NCBI GenBank assembly: GCA_949281375.1
Contig: CASDLT010000040.1
Coordinates: 124,001 to 188,000, forward strand
From: an uncultured Nitrosomonas sp.
GTDB taxonomy: Bacteria > Pseudomonadota > Gammaproteobacteria > Burkholderiales > Nitrosomonadaceae
Direction of reading: 5' to 3'
Length of the DNA: 64,000 nt
Part shown: positions 30,057 to 37,990 of the stretch, one piece after another
Position numbering within the stretch: the first letter of the stretch is position 1
Layout: each line of letters opens with the position of its first letter
Notes under the pieces: model-generated
Seen by the model: only the letters and a program-made list of their open reading frames with translations
Told to the model about the DNA's origin: nothing
The model's database searches: none
Translations under genes and position numbers: made by a program

Positions 30057-30272
30057 TTATTCATCGATATGCGAAAATTCGACGGTGTGCTTGGCGATTG
30101 CTCGCGCCAGCTCGAGTAACGAGTCATACAAGGTATAAGGGAGGTATTTCGAGGAATATTTATCTTTTATCGGATCATACTGATAGTCGATTTCCTTGCC
30201 ATTGATGGTCAGACCGGTATTATCCTTGATCGTAATTGTGCAACCTGCGAAGGTTTCGGTATGTTGTGCCAT
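30057..30272 (-). CDS. 71-aa protein upstream of tyrosinase, candidate partner
   Basis: A small acidic protein with a beta-rich N-terminal half (TITIKDNTGLTINGKEIDYQYD) and a helical C-terminal half (YTLYDSLLELARAIAKHTVEF). GAGGAGC precedes the ATG. It lies 30 bp before the tyrosinase gene on the same strand. Not recognised as MelC1; position and size suggest a copper-loading or caddie-like helper (inference only). Confidence 0.7.
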   Translation of the reverse strand: MAQHTETFAGCTITIKDNTGLTINGKEIDYQYDPIKDKYSSKYLPYTLYDSLLELARAIAKHTVEFSHIDE

Positions 30273-30381
30273 GGTATAGCTCCTCGTTAGAAGTCATTCT
30301 TGATTGTCGTGATATAAAAAATCGACGTTCTCCCTATCGATTGTGCCTGGGGTAAGCTCCATTCACACTGTTCAAATGAAG

Positions 30382-30819
30382 TTACTCATCGATTTCACAC
30401 TGCAGTTCTGCAGAAGTGATCTTTTCTGCATGACGTCCTTGCCCGCGAATCACCGCTGCAATGTCTATCCAATAGCCATTCAGCGTAGCGTTATCGAGAT
30501 TTGCGATCCCCAGTGTGCGCGGGAAATCTACGGTCACATTTTCTGTTCCTGATGCCTCGAGCGTGAGCAGCTCGATGCGAAGGGTTTTGCCAATATGAAA
30601 TGCTCTGAACCGTCCAGAATGAGTAACTTGTTCGGCCGCGAAACAGCTAAGATACTGGGCTTGCAGCCTGAATGTACCTTGTTTGGCTACAGTCAGTAGT
30701 CCCGACTGCAGCGTAGGCAGTGCCGAGCATTTGTCTGCTTCCACTGCTCGTATCTTGCATGTCAAGTTCTTCAAATCACCAGCCGGCTGCGCAAAGACGG
30801 CAGAATGCGTGACTGCCAT
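30382..30819 (-). CDS. Secreted protein of unknown function, 5' end altered by a MITE
   Basis: The mature part (from about AQPAGDLKNLTC) is beta-rich with three cysteines and no recognised domain. The only ATG near the expected start (30819) leaves about 10 residues before the Ala-Gln cleavage site, too short for a signal peptide. A MITE-like repeat begins at 30835, 16 bp upstream; its end is in frame and would encode the missing basic/hydrophobic portion (FPKLISISLS). So either translation now starts inside or beyond the repeat, or the gene lost its signal. The frame is open back to 31089. Confidence 0.55.
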   Translation of the reverse strand: MAVTHSAVFAQPAGDLKNLTCKIRAVEADKCSALPTLQSGLLTVAKQGTFRLQAQYLSCFAAEQVTHSGRFRAFHIGKTLRIELLTLEASGTENVTVDFPRTLGIANLDNATLNGYWIDIAAVIRGQGRHAEKITSAELQCEIDE

Positions 30820-30834
30820 TGTCACAATGATTGA

Positions 30835-30986
30835 TAGGGAAATGCTGATTAATTTGGGGAACGAGATTAAGCGCCAGCCGCACGGAACGCAGCAACCGAG
30901 ACCTATCAAAACATGATAGGTGAGGGAGCAAGTACTGCGCAACGAAGCGATTTGCTCGTGCAGCGAACTAGTCAGCCTTTCCTTAG
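30835..30986 (+). repeat. MITE-like dispersed repeat, copy B
   Basis: About 152 bp. Left end TAGGGAAATGCTGATTAATT, internal GGAACGCAGCAACCGAGACC and CGAAGCGATTTGCTCGTGC, right end AGTCAGCCTTTCCTTAG. Shares order and most bases with copy A. It lies between two genes of the copper block and fuses in frame with the 5' end of the 30382 gene. Confidence 0.8.
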
Positions 30987-31098
30987 AAGCAAAATGCATG
31001 AAGTCATTATGCATTCCTGCATAACCGTGCAAAACCAATGATTCAGAAATTGTCAGAAACATGACCTGTTCAGAGCAAGCTGGGTGCATGTTATGTCA

Positions 31099-31872
31099 TC
31101 ATTTCACGCACATGCCAGCACAGTCCGCGCCCTGTTTTGCAGGATCGCAATCATCAGCGGGATCATCGACGCATTTCATGCCGTCTGGGCAGGGAAAACC
31201 GGCAATGCCGCCACACATTTGCTTAGGTTTCTCGCTCTGGTATGCGGAACTACCCTTCGGCGGGTAATCGATGCGTTTTCCTTCGCCAGCTTTGGAATGT
31301 TCCGCTGATCCGATACTGACGGTTTCTTGCAACTTGTGTGGCTGAACGGTCTGCACATCGATCGACTCGACATCCCCATCGGTATGCCGCGCGGTATATA
31401 TGCTGACGACATCCAACGGCACCGGACTTTTCACGACCAGGAAGCCTTCCAGGAATGCGAAATCGACACATACCCCGTTAATCGGACAAAAGTAACCTGC
31501 GATGTCGAAACAGCTCACGCCGACCGCCCCATCAGGCTGAAGGACGGCGCTTTTGAAAGGAGTGACATCGAAGGGGCCGGGGTCGGCGCCAAACTGGGTC
31601 GCCAGCGCTACTTTGGCTGCAACTGTGATTTTCTTGTTGGTTGGGTTATGGATATTAACGAGGGTACGGTAGATGCCTCGCGCCAATGTGCCATCCTGAT
31701 GCGGCAGCAATAGCGAACAAGCGACTTTGGCCGCATATTGATACTCGGTCTTTACAGTTTCTGCATATTTGGCCGATTCTGCCTGAACAATGCGTGGCAA
31801 GCCAATCAAACCGAATGCGCCACAGAGTCCGAGCAGTAAAGAACAAGCATTTATTGCGTTGAGTTGTTTCAT
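31099..31872 (-). CDS. Secreted protein with C-terminal Cys-rich module
   Basis: 257 residues: signal peptide (MKQLNAINACSLLLGLCGA...VQA), a beta domain of about 160 residues containing paired Cys (SCFDIAGYFCPINGVC), a linker, and a final module with eight-cysteine-like spacing: CGGIAGFPCPDGMKC, DDP, CDP, GADC, GMC. The same module ends the 35229 lipoprotein. Start at 31872 chosen for spacing from GGGAG. It lies 154 bp after the copper oxidase fusion gene, same strand. Function unknown; modules of this kind are extracellular and disulfide-rich. Confidence 0.75.
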   Translation of the reverse strand: MKQLNAINACSLLLGLCGAFGLIGLPRIVQAESAKYAETVKTEYQYAAKVACSLLLPHQDGTLARGIYRTLVNIHNPTNKKITVAAKVALATQFGADPGPFDVTPFKSAVLQPDGAVGVSCFDIAGYFCPINGVCVDFAFLEGFLVVKSPVPLDVVSIYTARHTDGDVESIDVQTVQPHKLQETVSIGSAEHSKAGEGKRIDYPPKGSSAYQSEKPKQMCGGIAGFPCPDGMKCVDDPADDCDPAKQGADCAGMCVK

Positions 31873-32026
31873 AATCATCATCTCCCTGGTTGAATGCGCT
31901 CGATCGAGCAACTTTTTGTAATACCGGTCAGCTTGTCACAGAAAAATTTATTCCGAAAAATCGTCGTTTCTGTTTCACGGCAATGCGTTTGATTTGCTGT
32001 GGAAGTTGACTAGCCCTTATTTCCTA

Positions 32027-35000
32027 TCAAGATATCGACACAAAGCGCGCCACTGACGGCGCACCTTGGTCATTGATCACGAACAGCATGTAATAGCCCG
32101 GCGGTGCGATATTCCCATGCGCGGGTGCTGCCGTTTCCAGCGTTGAAACAGTGCGCGAGCGGATCGGCAATTTGATGTAACGCTGTCCGGCATCGGTATG
32201 ATGTGTGACTGCAATTGGCGCGAGCAATGCGATTGCGGCGATATCCATTGCCTCCGGTGTTTCAATGACAAAAAGATTTCCATATGAAACAGCAGGCGGT
32301 GCATTGACGATGACTGGACGTGTTCCGAGACTCAGATAGCCTGGAGAATAAAGCTCCATCGAATGCTGGTCGGGATCCGCCGTTCCCGGCGCTACGCCGC
32401 CGGCTGACACAATTTTGCCATCCGGCAGCAAGACGCATACCGAATGGTATTGGCGCGGAAAATTCAATGGTGCGCCTACCGTCCAGGCATTGGTTGCCGG
32501 ATCATAGATTTCTGTTTCCAGCACTGGTGTCGGAGACCATTTCTGGCCATTACTATGGCCGCCAATGATGAGTATCCTGCCGGTCGGAAGTACCACGGCG
32601 TTGACATTGGTGCGGCCTGTAGTCATGTCGGCTATGCGCGTCCATGTCGAGCCTGCGATGCCGCCATTGAATTCGATCATCTCCGCCGTCGCATTATTGC
32701 GAGCCGTTGCTGTACCGGATACACCGCCACCGAATACAAATAGACGGCTATTGACTGGGCTGACGGTGGCGTCAATCATCAGCAGGCTCATACCTTCCTG
32801 CCGATCGTAAAACTGTTGCTGACCGTAATCAGTCCATACGCCCGCATTAGGTCCCGTCAGCGTCAAATAAGCGGTCTGCGTTCCGGTTGCCGCAGCCCAA
32901 CCGGCGCGGGTATAGAAGATTTCGCCAGAAGGCAGCAGATGCATGCCCGGATAGAGTTCATCGAATGATCGGTTTGCGCCTGTGACAGGTGCCCACCCAC
33001 CACCACCGAATACTTCGACTTCTGCCGCGACAGGATGTCCGCCCGAAAATGCGAGAATCTGCCCATCGCTCAGGCGCACGGCGGTCGGATACCAGCGGGC
33101 ATGAGTCATGTTGGCGCTTGGTGCAAACGTACCACTGTCGGGATGGGTGGCATTGGGGGTGAAAATAAAGCAACGGTTATTGGTATGCCCGGCGCCATTG
33201 GTGTCACCACCGATGATAAGCAAGCGACCGTCCGGCAGGAAAGTATGTCCACAACAGAAAAAATCTTCCGGCAAAGTGATGACGCCAGGCATGATCTGCT
33301 GGGCTGCGGGATCCCAGACACAGGCTTCGAGCGGATAATTTCTTTCCGCAGCACCGGAAAATAGCAATACATGACCGCTGTTCAATAATGCGCCATGAAC
33401 CACAAAAATCGGTGAAGGTTCAAGCAGTACCCAGTGATCCTTGCCATCTCCACCGCAGGGATGGTGCTCGACTTCGGGGCATTCATGCACGCGCAGAGTG
33501 GGCATCTGGTAACAGATTCGCTCAAGTTCATCATCGCTCAGCTGAACTTCCTGCAACGACCGAAGGATGGCCGCCATTCCTTCCATCATATGCATTTCCA
33601 CGTGGCAGTGGATCAGGAAATCAGCCTGCAGGCGATATTTCTTGCGTTTTTTTGAATATTTATTGTCGTGATCCGAACTGTCCGAAGGCGTATCGTGCTC
33701 ATGGTCATGAGGAGAAAGGTGAGAATCAGGCATGGCTCCATTCGCATCCTCATGCTCATGCCTGGATTCGCTTCTGGTGAGGGAATGACTATCTGACTCA
33801 TGTTCGTGGGGATAAACGTCTCCACTGTCATTTTCCGACCCGGAGGATAACGGAGGGTGTGCGCCGGCATGATTTTCATGTGGGTCGCATCCGCAATCCA
33901 GCGGCAATGGCTGAAGAATGACGGGCGGTACGATAGTATCGGCGACAAACGACTCGGCCGGACCGAGTGAGCGTGTATCGATCCATTCATTCCCCCAACG
34001 CCAGCGTTGTCCATGCAGATGAAAATTGTGCCACACCATGCTCATGTCCAGGTTGAATACATACCAGCGCACGCGCGTTCCGCTTTTTGCCACGATGGTT
34101 GGCGTGGTGCCGACGAACGTGCGGCCATTGATCGCAAACGATTCCAAACCTGCGCCGCTGCGCTCGGTCACGGTATGAGGTTGATTGCCCGCATGCTTCC
34201 AGGTGACGACCGCGCCGACGCCGACCGTGATGTCATCGAGTTCGAATCGTGCTGGTGTATCCAGAATGTTGATCGTAGTGGATAAAAAACCTGTGGTCGT
34301 GACGCGAATGCGTCCTTGCATCGGATGAAAGCGACAATAATAATCAAATGTCCCTTCCTGATTGAAGGTATGGGTGAACGCACCGCCGGCATTCAGCGTA
34401 CCGCTGTCGAACAGTGCATTATCGACATGTGCAGTTAGGCGATGAAAAAAAATCGGCACTTCCAGGTCTGTTTCCTCGCACCCGGGATCACGCACAATGA
34501 TGCCGCCAAACAACCCGCGCTTGATGGCTTCCTCGATGTGCATGTGATGGTCGTGGAAAGGCCAGGCGCCAATGGCATCCTGCTTGACATCAAATACGTA
34601 GCACCATTGTTCGCCCGGACAGATCGCATCGCTGCGGTTAGATCCCTCGTGGGCTTGAACGCCGAACGGCCAGGAACCATCCGAGTCGATGCCATAATGC
34701 AGACCATGTACATGAAGGCTGTGCGGCTTGTTGTCGCCATTAAGTACATGAACATACAGTCTTTCTCCAGGTTGTGTATAGATGACGGTACCGGGAATTC
34801 GGCGTTCGATGCGGGGTTCATTGATATCCGCAGTGATCAGTGGCGCGTCGTTCAGCATGGTATACGCGGCATCTTGATATTCACGGTACACCAGCGCATT
34901 TAGAGAGCGACGGTCAACTTCCGTTTCGGATATGGTTGCGTCTGCATGATCCATGTTTCTCATGCAGTCAAGGCGATGTTTGTGGTGCTCCGCGTCATCG

Positions 35001-35062
35001 GGAGCGACGGGACTGTAGTTGGGAATTGTTTCGATTTTGAGGTATATGTGCCTGACGGTCAT
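32027..35062 (-). CDS. Fusion of multicopper oxidase and galactose/glyoxal-oxidase-type copper radical oxidase
   Basis: 1011 residues. Residues 1-510 form a multicopper oxidase with all four copper motifs: HVHGLH (His117, His119), HDHH (His170, His172), HNFHLHG (His345, 348, 350) and HCHVEMHMMEGM (His485, Cys486, His487, His491, Met496). A second blue-copper-like site is at His231, Cys243, His246, Met248. A His/Asp-rich insert spans 390-477. Residues 530-1011 are an AA5-type propeller plus C-terminal beta domain with the radical-copper residues kept: Cys603/604 (FFCCGH), Tyr658 (ARWYP), Tyr872-His873 (RQYHS), His954/955 (VTHHTD). No signal peptide. Start 35062 follows AAGGAG. A chain holding two different copper oxidases is unusual. 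Confidence 0.88.
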   Translation of the reverse strand: MTVRHIYLKIETIPNYSPVAPDDAEHHKHRLDCMRNMDHADATISETEVDRRSLNALVYREYQDAAYTMLNDAPLITADINEPRIERRIPGTVIYTQPGERLYVHVLNGDNKPHSLHVHGLHYGIDSDGSWPFGVQAHEGSNRSDAICPGEQWCYVFDVKQDAIGAWPFHDHHMHIEEAIKRGLFGGIIVRDPGCEETDLEVPIFFHRLTAHVDNALFDSGTLNAGGAFTHTFNQEGTFDYYCRFHPMQGRIRVTTTGFLSTTINILDTPARFELDDITVGVGAVVTWKHAGNQPHTVTERSGAGLESFAINGRTFVGTTPTIVAKSGTRVRWYVFNLDMSMVWHNFHLHGQRWRWGNEWIDTRSLGPAESFVADTIVPPVILQPLPLDCGCDPHENHAGAHPPLSSGSENDSGDVYPHEHESDSHSLTRSESRHEHEDANGAMPDSHLSPHDHEHDTPSDSSDHDNKYSKKRKKYRLQADFLIHCHVEMHMMEGMAAILRSLQEVQLSDDELERICYQMPTLRVHECPEVEHHPCGGDGKDHWVLLEPSPIFVVHGALLNSGHVLLFSGAAERNYPLEACVWDPAAQQIMPGVITLPEDFFCCGHTFLPDGRLLIIGGDTNGAGHTNNRCFIFTPNATHPDSGTFAPSANMTHARWYPTAVRLSDGQILAFSGGHPVAAEVEVFGGGGWAPVTGANRSFDELYPGMHLLPSGEIFYTRAGWAAATGTQTAYLTLTGPNAGVWTDYGQQQFYDRQEGMSLLMIDATVSPVNSRLFVFGGGVSGTATARNNATAEMIEFNGGIAGSTWTRIADMTTGRTNVNAVVLPTGRILIIGGHSNGQKWSPTPVLETEIYDPATNAWTVGAPLNFPRQYHSVCVLLPDGKIVSAGGVAPGTADPDQHSMELYSPGYLSLGTRPVIVNAPPAVSYGNLFVIETPEAMDIAAIALLAPIAVTHHTDAGQRYIKLPIRSRTVSTLETAAPAHGNIAPPGYYMLFVINDQGAPSVARFVSIS

Positions 35063-35228
35063 GGCCGACATCTCCTTTCTGAAAAGGTACTGATCCACAA
35101 AAAAAGTACGCTCGGTCAGCCGCGCTAGTCCTGATGTCTACTCAAGGCTGCTACGGTTCAATCGAAGATGTCAGATGTTACTCACTCACTCAGTCATTCA
35201 TAGCGTACTTTCCTGATTCATTGGTTAG

Positions 35229-35702
35229 CTAGTATTTGTCTGTGCATATTCCCGGACAATCCGCGCCGCCTTTAGTGGGATCGCAGGTATCGTCGGGATT
35301 GTCGATACAGCTTAGTCCGTCCGGGCATGCCTTGCCGGTAATTCCACCGCAGGCTTGAGGTTCGGCATTTTTGCATTCTCCCAGGTGGTCAATCGATTGC
35401 CCTACAGCGGCAGCTTCACAGGCATTGCCATAGGTTTTTCCGTCACAGCCGCATACCGGCTGGTACTCTTTGGTGCAGACGTCCGGTTTGGATTTGCACT
35501 GCCCTTGAGCATCGGCGATTTTGCATTGCCCAACTCCAAAATCGCAAAATTGTGTGGCCGGGCAGGTTAAACCTTGAATGGTGCCGCAGATCTGAGGTTG
35601 TGGTTGTGGTTGTGGTTGTGGTTGTGGCGGTGTATTTTCCTTGCATCCGATCAGCATGACGCAAATAGAAAAGGCGACTGCTACAGTAAGCAATGTTTTC
35701 AT
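35229..35702 (-). CDS. Lipoprotein with Kazal-type domain and Cys-rich module
   Basis: 157 residues: lipoprotein signal with lipobox LIGC, a PQ dipeptide repeat spacer (about six PQ units), a first Cys cluster (CGTIQGLTCPATQFC), a Kazal-type inhibitor domain (VCGCDGKTYGNACEAAAVG to GEC), and a final module CGGITGKACPDGLSC...CDP...GADC..IC that repeats the end of the 31099 protein. Kazal domains inhibit serine proteases. The start is at the basic/hydrophobic MKTLLTV. Lies 166 bp upstream of the copper oxidase fusion, same strand. Confidence 0.85.
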   Translation of the reverse strand: MKTLLTVAVAFSICVMLIGCKENTPPQPQPQPQPQPQICGTIQGLTCPATQFCDFGVGQCKIADAQGQCKSKPDVCTKEYQPVCGCDGKTYGNACEAAAVGQSIDHLGECKNAEPQACGGITGKACPDGLSCIDNPDDTCDPTKGGADCPGICTDKY

Positions 35703-35880
35703 AAAGTATCCCCTTATAAAGATCAATAGATTGCTGCTGTATTTTTGTTTTTATTGATGAAGGCTGATCAGATGAGCTTTCAGCGCTTCTTTAGCAGCCA
35801 TCGGAGCATAACGTTTTAGCAGTGATTGTTCTGTACGGTAAGTTACATTGTGAGAAGGGGATTAAGGCATCGAGATTCCA

Positions 35881-36870
35881 TCAGTGCGTAGTTTCCTGAA
35901 ACGCCTTTACGACATTCATCAGATCATCAAGAATCTGTCGGGCTTCCGGTTCACTCAACGAGCGGCTGTGATGCCGATCATCTGCAGCAATGTCGTCAAG
36001 TTTCAGGGTGCTATAGGGAAGGGCATCCCTTGCGACATATTTCTTCACGGCTTGCATCAGTTCTTCCGGCGTCATTCCGAAAGCCGATAGAAGAGCATCG
36101 CCATAGTCAATGCCATTATTCAATAAAGAGATATACTCCCCAAGTCTTACCATGTTTGTCCTATTACCAAATAGGAAGTAATGCATCAGTGCCCAAGCCT
36201 GCGAGTGCGCATCAGTAAATCGATTGCCGTCGCCGTGATAGCTAACTTGATCTGACAGGAATTCTTTCATGGGTATCCATTCAGCATGGCGCTTCATGAA
36301 TGTCCAGCGATGAAATTGGGGATTTCCGAATGTCACTATATCCCGCTCCCGCTCGAAAGTTTCAAATATCGTAGCTAATCCTTCGTTGAACCAGCCGGGA
36401 ATACGGGCAGGGTATTTGGAAATGAGGTAATGGATATATTCATGATAAATGATAGGGAATTGAGGATTTTTTTCGAAGGGAATGGCGTATAAAGCAATAT
36501 AATTTTTTCCTTGAACAAAGTATCCGGCGGTGTTTTTCGACAACTGGAATGGGGCGAATGAGTGGGGATTCTTGAACAGATAGATTCGAACAGGGATCGT
36601 TTCTTCAAATGGCGGAATGGTGGTGATTTTTAATGCAATAGCCCGGAAAATTTCAAATTCATTCAGAAAATCAATGGCGACTTTCTCCTGTGCATTGCTG
36701 TATAGCATAAAGTTTTGACTCCTGATCTCTTTCCATTCATCGAGGTCTGCAAAGGGATCGATAGTCGCGCACCCACTCAATAATGACAGATACCCCAGCA
36801 TGCTCATGCTTAATGTCATATTCCTGAGCCAGCGCATCCCCTCATAAGTGAATGAAATCATGTATTCCAT
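35881..36870 (-). CDS. Lipoprotein with gluzincin-type HExxH metalloprotease motif
   Basis: 329 residues. Lipobox LLSGC near residue 36, then a domain with HEYIH and, 20 residues on, WFNEGLATIFE supplying the third (Glu) zinc ligand, as in peptidase MA-like/DUF1570 proteins. Start 36870 is preceded by AGGTGAG. Probably faces the periplasm or outer surface. Upstream of the Kazal lipoprotein, same strand, and may belong to the same accessory block. Confidence 0.8.
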   Translation of the reverse strand: MEYMISFTYEGMRWLRNMTLSMSMLGYLSLLSGCATIDPFADLDEWKEIRSQNFMLYSNAQEKVAIDFLNEFEIFRAIALKITTIPPFEETIPVRIYLFKNPHSFAPFQLSKNTAGYFVQGKNYIALYAIPFEKNPQFPIIYHEYIHYLISKYPARIPGWFNEGLATIFETFERERDIVTFGNPQFHRWTFMKRHAEWIPMKEFLSDQVSYHGDGNRFTDAHSQAWALMHYFLFGNRTNMVRLGEYISLLNNGIDYGDALLSAFGMTPEELMQAVKKYVARDALPYSTLKLDDIAADDRHHSRSLSEPEARQILDDLMNVVKAFQETTH

Positions 36871-37005
36871 ATTGCTCACCTCATTTTTGCCTAAGGACAT
36901 GCACATGGGCAATCCGACCTGAACAGAATAAATTCTTAATGGAGAACGGGGTGTTTGATTATCCTATTGATTATAATATCAATAGATTGTAAAGGGTGAG
37001 AAGAT

Positions 37006-37707
37006 TCAATCCTGAAAATAATTATGCAAAGGTGCTCGCAGACATAGCTCAATCTGTTTCTTCACGCCCATTTTTTTATACACTGAGGATAGATAATTGC
37101 GTACGGTTTTTTCGGTCAGCAGCAGTTTCTGGCTGATTTCCCTGGCAGATAAGCCCTTGCCGGCAAGGTGCGCGACACGGCGTTCATTATTGTTCAGATC
37201 GGAGAGAATCAATGCTGTGATTTCGGAAGGTAAACAAGGCTGCGCGATACGATGTTCCGGCGATCGCAGCGTCTGAGACAGAAGATCGCTGAGTGTGACA
37301 CGACAGTCGCGATCTGCATAAATGGCACAGATCGCATTGACGAGCAGCCTGCTCGAGCTGGATTTGCTGATAATGCCTGAGACCCCCAGTGGAAGCGTAT
37401 AAAACCGGAGGTGTTCCGGATGCAAGTGGGAAAACAACACGATTTTGCTATGCGAGCAGCTCTTTCTCAATTGGGAAACATGTTCAGCGCACTGATCATT
37501 GATCAGATCGGTACCCAGCAGAATGACATCCGGTTGATGCCTTGCGGTCAATTCAGGCAAGCCATCGATCGTGTTGGTTTCCTGAACAAGTCCGATGACT
37601 GGGTGATTCTCAAACAGATAGCGTATGCCCAGGCGGATGAGATGGATGCGCTCTGCCACAAGGATGCGGATTTTATGTCGAGTCGTTTCAATCATATGGT
37701 CAATCAA
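37006..37707 (-). CDS. LuxR/NarL-type response regulator with degenerate receiver
   Basis: 233 residues: receiver-like domain (residues 13-125) and a C-terminal LuxR HTH (LNNNERRVAHLAGKGLSAREISQKL...TVRNYLSSVYKKMGV). In the receiver the phospho-acceptor Asp is replaced by Gly65 (PDVILLGTD) and the acidic pair after strand 1 is LVAER, so classical phosphorylation is unlikely; the Lys (ISKSS) remains. It lies upstream of the metalloprotease lipoprotein and may regulate the accessory block. Confidence 0.87.
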   Translation of the reverse strand: MIDHMIETTRHKIRILVAERIHLIRLGIRYLFENHPVIGLVQETNTIDGLPELTARHQPDVILLGTDLINDQCAEHVSQLRKSCSHSKIVLFSHLHPEHLRFYTLPLGVSGIISKSSSSRLLVNAICAIYADRDCRVTLSDLLSQTLRSPEHRIAQPCLPSEITALILSDLNNNERRVAHLAGKGLSAREISQKLLLTEKTVRNYLSSVYKKMGVKKQIELCLRAPLHNYFQD

Positions 37708-37924
37708 GCTCTGATAGTCTGATGAATCGAAATTGATGATTCAATGAGTGACAATAATTCCAAATTTCAAGGAGCACTGCATCACCCATGTGAGTGAGGT
37801 GATGCTCGTTACAGAGCTTTAAGTCTTGCTGAGAGTGACCAGAATAACAATTGATTTGTGAAAACCAGAGTGAGTTTTGTCACAATTTGTCGACGAGTTT
37901 TTTGCAGAAAAATAATGAATGCAA

Positions 37925-37990
37925 CCCGATGAAGCGAGTGCCGCGCAACCAGGCACTTCGCTCGCATAGCGAATTAATCGGCGCTTTCTT
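37925..37990 (+). repeat. Decayed end of the MITE-like repeat, copy E
   Basis: The segment CCGCGCAACCAGGCACTTCG, CTCGCATAGCGAATTAATCG, GCGCTTTCT matches the right arm of copies A and B with mismatches. It supplies the last codons and the stop (37974-37976) of the following LuxR-type gene. Confidence 0.55.
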
